Assembly: GCF_000002875.2 (NCBI RefSeq)
Contig: NC_009405.2
Location: forward strand, 342,928-406,927
Origin: Leishmania infantum JPCM5
Taxonomy: Eukaryota; Euglenozoa; Kinetoplastea; Trypanosomatida; Trypanosomatidae
Length of the DNA stretch: 64,000 nt
Direction of reading: 5' to 3'
Shown here: positions 51,901 through 60,200 of the stretch, piece by piece
Layout of the letters: the number at the start of each line of letters is the position of its first letter
Position numbering within the stretch: the first letter of the stretch is position 1
Notes under the pieces: generated by a model
Told to the model about the DNA's origin: nothing
What the model saw: only the letters and a program-made list of their open reading frames with translations
The model's database searches: none
Made by a program: the position numbers and the translations under genes

Positions 51901-53257
51901 CGATGCAGACTCGGACGCGATGCCCGACATGATTGCCGCTCTGACGTACCACCCAGGGGAGGAGACAGAGGCGAGCCTAGTTGGGACGGCCGCGAAGGAC
52001 GGCGGTGGCGTAGACGTGGACCAGACACGCTCCGCTCTGCCGCCTCCAACGCTGTCGCGCACGTCTACCCCCAACGTTCTGCCCACCGTCATCATGGGTG
52101 CCACGCGTGCTTCAATGCACGCCGGCGGGCGGGCCTCGTCCGTCACCACATCCCGGGTGGCTTCCGCCGGCAGCGCAGTGAGGCCACCGCCGCCCGTGCC
52201 TTGTATGTTCCGCATGAGCGGCGTGCTCCCCACCGCACTTCACCGAAAACAGGAGGAGGCTCTGGTGAGTCGACTCAGCAAACCCGTCTGCGACCCTGCC
52301 GCGATGAGTCTGCGTGTGACCTCTAAGGAAAATGGCTACACGTCCTGTCACGCTGCGGACACCACAACAGCCATAGGCGCATCCGACTCAGCATCTGCGA
52401 ACGCCAAGGCGATTGAAGACCGCCCGACTCGTTTAGCGCGATCACGGCGTCCCTCTGGGTCAGCCGCCCAGCGCCACTACCGGTCCCACCTGCATCCGAC
52501 GGATCGAGAGTCGTCCGATGACACAGTTTCGCGCAGTGGCCCAGCTGCGCCATCGCGGAATGGTTTCCGCCGGCGGCGCGGCCGCCCATCCTCATCGCGG
52601 ACGGATCGATGCTACGCCTCCTTGTGCCCCGGTCGCCAGCATCAGCTGTCATCGTTGTTGGCGGCCAACACGGACAGCGGCGGCGCCTGCACGTCGCAGC
52701 CGACAGAGGGGCAAAACCGCAGTTTCTCTTTCTTCGACGTTCCTTACGTTCTTGCGGCGGCGCCGCTGTCGTCATCGGCCGCGGCGGCGGCTGCCGCGCA
52801 AGTGATCGGCGGCGGTGCGCCATCCGCATCATCATCGGGTGTAGCGATTCCGCCGCAGCCGCCGGCCCTGCGTCGACAGGCAGGCCACCGTATCGCGTCA
52901 CGAGGTGCCCCTTGTGGCGCCTCGAGGGCGGGCTCCGCAGCGCCGCTTCGTGCCAAGGCGAAGGACGAGCCCGCAGACGGTCGGCGAGCTGGGAACATCC
53001 CAAACAACGCTGTTCTCAAGCTGGCGCGGCGCGGCTTGCGCTCTAGAAGGTCAACTCCCCGACGCTCGAGTGATGCCCCACCGCGCGACCGAAGTGCCGT
53101 TGATGCACGTGGGGAGGAGAACAGTAGCAGGCCAAAAGCGGCCGATGCCGCAGCTGCCGCACACCCACCGGCTGCTCCCCCGCAGCCGCACATCTCCCTC
53201 TACGAGCGACGCCTTTGTCGACAGCTTCAACGTGCATACTCCAACGAACACATCTAA
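48926..53257 (+). CDS. Large Ser-rich hypothetical protein (1443 aa)
   Basis: I do not recognise a family. The frame is open from a GTG at 48869, but the first ATG is at 48926 (MPSSSSSTTHRS). Most of the protein is disordered Ser/Ala/Thr/Arg-rich sequence. Two stretches look folded. At about 545-640 an acidic-helical region (ALFQLCLRTPLATASATMR, then LLDQLRHNG and GGLTLSDFARVIQCQL) has the look of a paired EF-hand-like module, although the Ca-binding loop residues are not convincing. At about 711-765 a hydrophobic helical region (WCMALAGLFPLEMSK, VPVVRYLRSVGLIRAVLEAI) follows. The C-terminal third is basic and rich in SRRS motifs. It might be a cytoskeletal or RNA-associated scaffold, which is a guess. 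Codon use is like its neighbours. Confidence 0.75.
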   Translation: MPSSSSSTTHRSEGVRSSERLSGSHSSLSASHGRPTIGPSPRGDRAIGAQTPRSVEFTEVPHAEMEEKDTYSSSRTSSNGSRLRRSCDGNSGHVHRYAVSESSNCSSCFEMLEHVPENDSHHRAETSVTHGTVTCHMSPMLPPRSGARVGEAACCDIRSTCSSPAPAASVTVGGTGGSSRPSSSCPSPAASSSLTTPKRVDGAFTGAHSSAAQPPDSAAPFSNDSLAALSTEQMEAALQLYVEKGGVYTNEVTSALQALPWCAATSAHASPVSSVADTSAADTGEEAEQHLVDPEVWLGAVAAATASAVAVAENDEQASVTAPSVATRIASAGVLHKTQGRHSTLEEVSTMIMQPSNLADPSAPVPVERTVEKRRSSADSSSELAAVGGAATDSDFADHEADRGPGRSSAVVSPVDSRSHLRGDDSNDSTPRVNSVNGHHVSTDRKLAYGDVNDDSTERPARGERSPSFPQLTRRHRSGSAQQQRLPVPSFMSNTRPLRSSPLYSSVSPMQRSVDDQQRSPATAAASSPVCVTKDATETAAPPAASVFDTVFAGTAGMHALFQLCLRTPLATASATMRVSDWYALLDQLRHNGCHKLPPQPILDDVARTIAHTMQSEGHSGGLTLSDFARVIQCQLKEVRVDMTSPLPRNVPAGDETASRQEVALHFPQHPRYTVTVPTSAALSSQSPSFPSRRSSRRSSQTKLTPVTDSGQWRVLPTWCMALAGLFPLEMSKVCPVPVVRYLRSVGLIRAVLEAITQRLQIEVGAIPECVAPISSAASKEAENPSEGAAVESLVLSASCEGSGGSRSVSNLLARSGASAGARPAISVVVTEKAVGDSGGRNGTWNEQPIWGSATAGNYRRRVKRRKRGAATNMVATPERAGSDCAIVASNPQGASSGSSCPKAGTTASASSDTFKSHYLDQRPLDEISISVVARAKARRLMDTLRRHTVPINRYECFARVEQEDEPVRQALCFVSREELKATFSSDGGEDSDADSDAMPDMIAALTYHPGEETEASLVGTAAKDGGGVDVDQTRSALPPPTLSRTSTPNVLPTVIMGATRASMHAGGRASSVTTSRVASAGSAVRPPPPVPCMFRMSGVLPTALHRKQEEALVSRLSKPVCDPAAMSLRVTSKENGYTSCHAADTTTAIGASDSASANAKAIEDRPTRLARSRRPSGSAAQRHYRSHLHPTDRESSDDTVSRSGPAAPSRNGFRRRRGRPSSSRTDRCYASLCPGRQHQLSSLLAANTDSGGACTSQPTEGQNRSFSFFDVPYVLAAAPLSSSAAAAAAAQVIGGGAPSASSSGVAIPPQPPALRRQAGHRIASRGAPCGASRAGSAAPLRAKAKDEPADGRRAGNIPNNAVLKLARRGLRSRRSTPRRSSDAPPRDRSAVDARGEENSSRPKAADAAAAAHPPAAPPQPHISLYERRLCRQLQRAYSNEHI

Positions 53258-54163
53258 CACCGCACGAACTGAGATGACGGAGAAGGGTGAGGGAGGGGGG
53301 GTGAGAGAAGGCGTACCGATGTGGTCGCATCTCAGGACGCCTGCAACATGCAGAGAGAGAGAGAAAGGGGTGGGGCGAAGGATGCGCGAACGGCAGAGAC
53401 TGTCGGGAGGAGGGGGTGGGGCGAGCAGCCGTTGCGATCCCGCAATCATTTCACCCCTCATCGTCCGCCGCCCAGTTGCCCCTCGCCGTTTTCTCGTTCT
53501 CCTTATATCCCCTCACTGTGAAACAAACAAGAGGGTACTGCGACTGTGTGTGGTGTCTCACGCAATCACCCCCCTCCCCCTTCCACGCACACGCGCATGC
53601 AGCGAGGCCAGCACACCGCGCACCTTTCTTGCCTGCCCTTTTCTGGATGTACAGTTCTTGACACCGCGAATGTTCGGCCACGCATGCGGGCACGCACAAG
53701 GCACAGTGTTGCTGAGCAAGAAGCACACGCGCAGGGCATTGGCGGTTTCTTGTGTTTCCTTTTTTTTACCTGTGCGTGTGTGTGTGTGTGTGTGTGCGCA
53801 CATCTGCACATCTGCGTATTTGCCCTTTCCCTTCTTTTTCAACGTGTACCCCTCCCCCCTCTTCCTCCTCCTCCTTACTGGACTTTTACAATGTCCACGT
53901 ATTCCAAAACGCTTCTCTCCGGCCCTCAAGGTTGTGGCTGCTGATGCGGGGCGACTGCACCGCTCTTTGGCCGCTATCATGCTCAGGACAGCCACTGCTT
54001 CCTCCTCGGGCGCTATGATTTTGCATGCGTGTCTATGTGTCTGTGTGCTTGTGCCTTTTTTCTCCATCTCGTCTGCGGTCGATCCCTGCACGTTCTCAAC
54101 TCGCCACACTGCACCGTGTGCGCACTGCACAGTCTAAAGGGCATACCAACAGTTGCTAGACAT
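53258..54163. other. Intergenic spacer, 0.9 kb
   Basis: No gene is supported. It contains a TG microsatellite at about 53775-53799 and a CT-rich run before the next gene. AG at about 54131-54132 is a candidate acceptor, about 31 nt before the ATG. Confidence 0.55.
53771..53800. repeat. TG microsatellite
   Basis: About 11 GT units follow a T-run near 53760. Confidence 0.75.
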
Positions 54164-56323
54164 ATGCCGCTGCATCCATATCCCCTATCGGGCGTGACGC
54201 CTCTCTCTCTCTTGCAACAACTACAGCGAAGGCCATGCGGCGGCAGTGCTAGTTCGTGGCTGCTCCGGCGGCTGCCGCTGCAGCGACGGTGCGAGGCACG
54301 AGTGGAGGTGCAGCGACGCAGCTTTGCCACCTGCGACATGCAACTTTCGCGCTCTTCGCCAGCGCCGCCGTCGTCATCGTCATCGCTGCTATCTACCACG
54401 ATGCAGGCGAAGGATGTCGTGACGCGCCTTGGTCCGAGCGAGCGCCTTCCCGGGCTGCGCGGCGTGTTTCTCACAAAGCCGATAAAAAAGTTTCACCCCA
54501 TCGAGGTACTACCCACCGCTGCTTCTGCCGCCGCGACCACCACGACTGCCGCCACAGCTGACAGCAGCGCAGAGCGGCCGGACGCTCCTCGCAGCTCGAC
54601 ATCCGCCATCGTCTCACAGGCCCCACCGCTTGTGCTGAACTTGGCCTTTGCTCCTCGACACAGCATCTCGCTGCGCCGCTTTCTGGCCCTTCGGCACATG
54701 TTCAGCACATCTGCCTACCTGCACGTGACGACAGAGGATGGCTGGTACTTGGTTGCGCCGAGCTCCGCGGCACCCCTCTGCCCCGACGTCACTGGCCTGC
54801 AGGCGTGGTGCTGTCGCCATCATCACCGATACCTCAAGCATGCCTCCACCGCCGTCAAGGCGGCCACATCGTCGACCACGCCATCGTCGCGAGCGGCCCG
54901 CTGCAGCACGCATACAGAGATAACCAAGCTGGAGGCAGCGCTGGACAACGGCGAGGAGCTCAGCGAGGAGCAGCTGCAGAGGCTGGCGGCGCAGGAGAAG
55001 GCGTCCTTTGCGCACACGCCAGAAAGCGAGGAGGCGGATATGGATGATCACACCGATGGGACCGACGACATGCCTGCTGTACATGAACCGCGCGACTCAG
55101 TTAGTCGGAAGACCGCATCACCCACCGCAGAAACTCTCCGGGAGCGCTCCGCTGGTGCTCCAGCATCCGCTTTCGGATTGTCACCGCCGGAGTTGAGGAC
55201 GCCACCGCCGCTCATCTCCGAGGCACACCTCTTCGACATTAACGACGGCGTCGCGTGGCCACTGCCGCCGTCCGACGACTTGGCCAACCACGAGTACTGG
55301 AAGAGCCATCGCCAACGCATGGCGCTATACGAGAGCACCGGCGATGCAGACGCCTCCGAGCAGCGCGAAGCGCTCCTGGCGACTCTCCGCGCCGACCCGG
55401 AGATAGCGCAGAAACTGTCGTCTGAGCAGGAGCTGTACACTGCCGCCGAGGCGCTCTTTCAGGCGCTGAAGCACAAGGCCAACGTGACCCTGAACGTAGA
55501 CGCCGACACCGGCCTTCTCACGCTCGTCCCGCTGCGGGATCTGCACGCTGGCGAAGAGCTCCTTCTCCACTACGGCCGCGAGTGGTGGACTGGGCGACTG
55601 CTCTTCTCGCTGCTCTTGTCCATATCAGACGCCGAGATGCCGCAGATCCGGTGGATCGAGCAGCTGTTTGATCACGCCGTAGACAGGAACGAGCCTTTCC
55701 CACTGCTCATCGTGGCACATGAGCAGCGCAAGCGGCCTCGGCGAGGCTGTTCAAGGGGACCAAAGGTTTGCAAGGGCCTCAAGAGCGAATCCAGCGGCGA
55801 CGGCGACGAGCGGCAGCAGCAGTCAACACAGTGTGCGCCGCTGACGAAGCCTCACGGTGACTCTGCTGAGACATCTTCTACCACCGCCATGACGGCAGAG
55901 CTGCCCATGTCTCAACGCAAGCTGGGTCGTGCCGTTCTATACAATACCGTCACACGTAAGAGAGCGACCGACGCCGCCGTGCTCGCCTTCGCGGTTCGGC
56001 GGAGCTGCATTGAGCAGGGCTTCCTGAGTCGCCTTCTGGTCGGCGACGCGGCGGGCGGGGCCGAACCGGTGTTTCAACTCTCCGAGCCAGACAAAGAGGT
56101 ACCCATGCGAGTGCTGCGACGCGTGCTGCTGGCGTCTCTTCGCGGCATGACGGCGAGCGCACAGAGAACCGTTCCACACAAGGACGAGAACGCCCCTGCC
56201 GTGGCGGGTTCGGCCGTCGCGGATACCGCCGCTGCTGTCGTCGACCAGGGCGCACCACCACAGACAAGTGCTAACACCGGCGGTGACGGTGATGATGGGG
56301 ACGACGCTGTCTTCAGCGTCTAG
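54164..56323 (+). CDS. SET-domain-like protein with presequence-like N-terminus
   Basis: The 719-residue product starts at the first good ATG after the acceptor candidate. Residues 1-60 contain SWLLRRLPLQRRCEARVEV and RRSFAT, a basic Arg/Ser-rich leader typical of mitochondrial import. A SET-type start follows at about 92-105 (GLRGVFLTKPIKKFHPIEVLP, like the GxG strand of SET enzymes). After a long inserted region (about 110-430, partly acidic), the C-terminal SET half is at about 440-480: KHKANVTL, then LTLVPLRDLHAGEELLLHYG and WW. The canonical NHS motif reads KHK, so S-adenosylmethionine binding and catalysis may be lost, while the GEELLxxYG end is kept. The remaining 240 residues are low-complexity with basic patches. 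A protein lysine methyltransferase or a degenerate relative (SET7/RuBisCO-type) is the best call; a substrate is unknown. Confidence 0.7.
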   Translation: MPLHPYPLSGVTPLSLLQQLQRRPCGGSASSWLLRRLPLQRRCEARVEVQRRSFATCDMQLSRSSPAPPSSSSSLLSTTMQAKDVVTRLGPSERLPGLRGVFLTKPIKKFHPIEVLPTAASAAATTTTAATADSSAERPDAPRSSTSAIVSQAPPLVLNLAFAPRHSISLRRFLALRHMFSTSAYLHVTTEDGWYLVAPSSAAPLCPDVTGLQAWCCRHHHRYLKHASTAVKAATSSTTPSSRAARCSTHTEITKLEAALDNGEELSEEQLQRLAAQEKASFAHTPESEEADMDDHTDGTDDMPAVHEPRDSVSRKTASPTAETLRERSAGAPASAFGLSPPELRTPPPLISEAHLFDINDGVAWPLPPSDDLANHEYWKSHRQRMALYESTGDADASEQREALLATLRADPEIAQKLSSEQELYTAAEALFQALKHKANVTLNVDADTGLLTLVPLRDLHAGEELLLHYGREWWTGRLLFSLLLSISDAEMPQIRWIEQLFDHAVDRNEPFPLLIVAHEQRKRPRRGCSRGPKVCKGLKSESSGDGDERQQQSTQCAPLTKPHGDSAETSSTTAMTAELPMSQRKLGRAVLYNTVTRKRATDAAVLAFAVRRSCIEQGFLSRLLVGDAAGGAEPVFQLSEPDKEVPMRVLRRVLLASLRGMTASAQRTVPHKDENAPAVAGSAVADTAAAVVDQGAPPQTSANTGGDGDDGDDAVFSV

Positions 56324-57219
56324 CGCAAGAGACGTGTGTGAAAAGGCGGTTTGGAGTGAGCGAAGAGAGAGCTCGTGGAATGGCGCGCATGCATGCGATG
56401 CGTCCCGGCTTCCTCTCTGCTGTTGCTGCTGCTGCCCTCCCTCTCCTTCCAGCGCGTGCTCCATCCCACGTGTGTATCATGACGCCGCTCACGACGGAGG
56501 CCTGTTTATCAACGTATGGCGTCTCTTTGCACTAACGTCTGCCATCGTGGAGACCCACACACATGCGCACGCCGCTGTCTCAGAGACGAGGGGGCCGGCC
56601 AGCGCGTTCAACTGTGTTCGTGTGTGTCTTCCCTCTCTTCCCCGCCTCTACCCTTTCTCCAGTGGACTTTGTGGTGATGTATGCGCGTCTGTGCCCTTCC
56701 CGCCATCTCTCTCCATCACCACGAGCTCCACACATGCGCGTGCCCAGCCTTGCCCTGATGCACACACCTGCTGCCTTGACACTCTCTCACGAACCCATCT
56801 CCGCGCTCCCTTGTTCATCTCCACTTATGACACTTCACCAACAACAGAACAACCCCTCTGACCTCCTTCCCTTCGATACAGGCGCCCTCTTCCTCATCGT
56901 TCCTCAGGTGCTGACGCACGAACGGCCTCGTACAGATTTGCACGCACGAGAGCACACAGGCACCGACACACGTTTTGGCAGTAGCGGCAGCATCAAGACG
57001 TGCCGCGTGCTCGCCGAAGTGCGAGCAAGAAAAGTGCGCGCTTTACTGACCAACCGCTGCTGCATCCGCTGCTTCCCGTGCACGCAATCAAGCAGACGGG
57101 TTGCATCCCGCACACGCCAGCGAAGGAGGCGGTGGCGCGTTGCTGGGCTTCACCGCTCGCCCCTCAACACCCTCAACGAGCTCCCCTGCCCCTGCCGCGG
57201 TTGGTCTCTTTTCTTACGT

Positions 57220-57221
57220 AG
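57220..57221 (+). promoter_or_regulatory. Predicted spliced-leader acceptor AG for IFT172
   Basis: The tract GGTCTCTTTTCTTACGTAG ends here. The next pyrimidine run (57258-57275) is not followed by an AG before the ATG, so this site is favoured. The leader would be 70 nt and would contain the CA repeat. Confidence 0.55.
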
Positions 57222-57252
57222 TCACACACACACACACACGCACACACGCACA
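57222..57252. repeat. CA microsatellite in predicted 5' UTR
   Basis: CA units interrupted by GC begin right after the predicted splice acceptor and end about 40 bases before the IFT172 start codon. Confidence 0.75.
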
Positions 57253-57291
57253 GACGTGCCCCCCTTCTCTCCTATACCGTTGCGCTGAACC

Positions 57292-60200
57292 ATGCAGGTG
57301 CAGTTTTACCAGAACATCATGAAGGGCCAGCTGGGCACAGCCCGCACGCAGGCCATCTGCTTCTCTGCCAACAACAAGCGCCTCGCCGTCGCCGACGCCA
57401 CGCGGCACATTCAGCTTTTCGACGAGCAGGGCGAGCGGCGCGACAAATTCGCGACTAAGGCGGCGTCGGACAAGGGCGGGCGAGGCTACATTGTGACGGG
57501 CATGACCTTCTCCCCTGACAGCTCGCTGCTGGCGATTGCGCAGTCCGACAACATTGTCTTTGTGTACCGTCTCGGGCTGGAGTGGGGCGAAAAGAAGGCG
57601 ATCCGCAACAAACTGTCGCAGACATCGCCGGTGACGTGCGTGGTGTGGCCCAACACGTCTTCTCAGGGAGTGGAGCTCATCGCCTTCGCCACGCTGGATG
57701 GCAGTGTGAAGGTGGGTATGCTGAAGGCGAACAAGTCACACGTCCTCTACTCACACGACCACCCGGCCGTCTCCATGTGCACCAGCCGCGACAACACGAA
57801 GATCCTGACAGGCCACCTCGACGGCACCGTCTACCAGTATGTTTTCGAGGCCACCGAGGACGGCGCCGAGGTGGCTGGGGCGAAGCGGCTCTTCGTCCAC
57901 AGCTGCGCGCCGTACATGCTAGCATGGGGCGAAAGCATCTGCGCGGCCGGCACCGACTGCCAGGTCGCCTTCTACACCCCGAAGAGCGGCCAGAAACCGC
58001 AGGTGATTCCGTTTGACATGAAGGACGTCGGCAGCTTCACCGGGGGCGTCTGCAACCCGAGCGGGCAGGCCGTCGCGATCGCGGGTCGCGAGCAGATCCG
58101 CATCTTCGACCTCAACATCCGCTCTCACAAATGGGAGGAGGGCACTGTTGTTTACCTGCCGCACAGCGAGGGCTTCAGCGCGATGCAATGGAAGCGCGAC
58201 GGCAGCCGGCTTGTGACCGGCTCCGTCACCGGCTCTGTGGACGTGTTCGACTGCTGTCTGCGCCGCTACCGCATGCGCGGCGCGTACGAGTTCACGTACG
58301 TGAGCCATAGCCAGGTGATCGTGAAGCGGCTGGCGAGCGGAACGCGGCTAGTGCTGCAGTCCTACATGGGCTTTGAGATTCAGAAGGTGAACGTCTACCA
58401 GGACCGCTACCTCGTCGCCCACACCTCAGCCACCCTCCTTCTTGGTGACTTGGTGTCGCACAAGCTGAGCGAGGTGCCGTGGCAGCTCACCGGGCGGGAG
58501 AAGTTTACCTTCGACAATGAGCAGATCTGCATGGTGTTCAACGTTGGCGAGCTATGCCTCATCGAGTATGGCAAGAACATGATTCTTGGCACGTGCCGCA
58601 CCGAGGAGCGCAACGCGCACCGCATCAGCGTGCGTGTTCTCAACCCCCTTGCAAGTGACACAGGTGCTGGCGCGGCGGGCAGCGGAGGCGCCGGCGGGCA
58701 GCGTCGCGAGGTGAACACGACGACCGGCTCGCCTATTGTGCCGACCCCCGTGACGGGCAGCTCCGGCGCGCTCGATGCGTACAACTCGCGCTGCGTCATT
58801 GCTTACCTCATCGACCGGCAAACGATTCAGATCGACGACCTCAGGAGCGGCGTCTCCATCGCCCGCGTGCCGCACGAGTCGAAGATCGACTGGCTCGAGC
58901 TCGACTTCCGCGCGTCGCGGCTGCTGTTTCGCGACAAGCAGCACCAGCTGTACCTCTACGACATCTCCAGGCAGCAGCGCACCACGCTGCTGAGTTACTG
59001 CACATACGTGCAGTGGGTGCCACGCAGCGACGTCGCCGTGGCGCAGAGCCGCCTGGAGCTTTGCGTGTGGTACAATGTCGAGTCGCCGGAACGCGTCACC
59101 ATCGTGCCGATTCGCGGCGAGGTGGAGGGCATGGAGCGCGGCAACGGCAAGACGGAGGTGATTGTGGACGAAGGCGTCAGCACCGTCGCCTACGCGCTGG
59201 ACGAGTCGCTCATTGAGTTCCGCGCCGCCATGGAGGAGCGCGACCTGGACCGCGCATGCGACTTGCTGGAGCGCACGTCGCTGTCTCCTGGGACAGAGGT
59301 GATGTGGAGCACACTCGCCAACGTGTCGCTGCAGGAGATGAAGCTTTTCATTGCGGAGCGCTGCTACGCCGCCCTGGGCGATGTCGCGAAGGTGAACGCG
59401 CTGCAGCGCATCCACCAGCTCGCGGCAAAGGCGAGAGCGGACAGCGCGGACGCCACCACCGGCTACGAGCACTACACGGTGCTGGCGGAGCTGTACATGA
59501 TGAGTCAAGACTTCAAGCGAGCCGAGCAGCTCTTCCTCGAGAACGGCCGTGCCGAGGACGCCATGCAAATGTGGGAGGAGATGAACCGCTTTGACGAGAG
59601 CCTGGCCATCGCCGAGTCGCGCGGCCTCGACGACGTCGCCAACCGTCGTGCCCGGTACTTTGCGTGGCTGATGGAGACTCGCCAGTACGAGAAGGCGGGC
59701 GAGATGCGCGAAAAGGATGGCAAGCTCATTGACGCCATCAACCTGTACCTGCGCGGCGGTACGCCGGCCCGTGCAGCGCAGGTGGTCTCCGTGAACAACC
59801 TGAAGCCCGAGCAGCAACTGCTGGAGGCGATCGCGGCCGCGCTCTTCAAGGCGCAGGTGTTCGAGGCCGCTGGCGACTTCTTCGATAAGCTACACATGAC
59901 AGACCGCGCGATCGACGCCTACAAGCGAGGCCACGCCTTCAGCCGTGCCGTCGAATATGCCAAGACGGCCGCGCCGCAGCAGGTTGTCCCGCTGGAGGAG
60001 GCGTGGGGCGACTACCTTGTCTCGCAGAAGCACGTCGACCAGGCCATTAACCACTACAACGAGGCAGGCAAGTACGGCAAGGCCGTGAAGGCGGCGCTGG
60101 ACTCGCGGCAGTGGGCGAAGGCGGCGGCCATCCTGGAGACGCAAAGCAACGGCGGCGTGGGCAGCTCCGGAGTGCCGGTCGACGCGGCCGCCAAGAGCGC

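Larger units (their letters stand above)
56324..57291. other. Intergenic spacer, 1.0 kb
   Basis: No gene is supported. It contains CT-rich sequence and the predicted IFT172 leader with its CA repeat. Confidence 0.6.

Noticed and set aside
57220..57252. CRISPR or tandem array at CA repeats
   Set aside because: These are simple dinucleotide runs without spacers; CRISPR is not expected in a eukaryotic nuclear genome.
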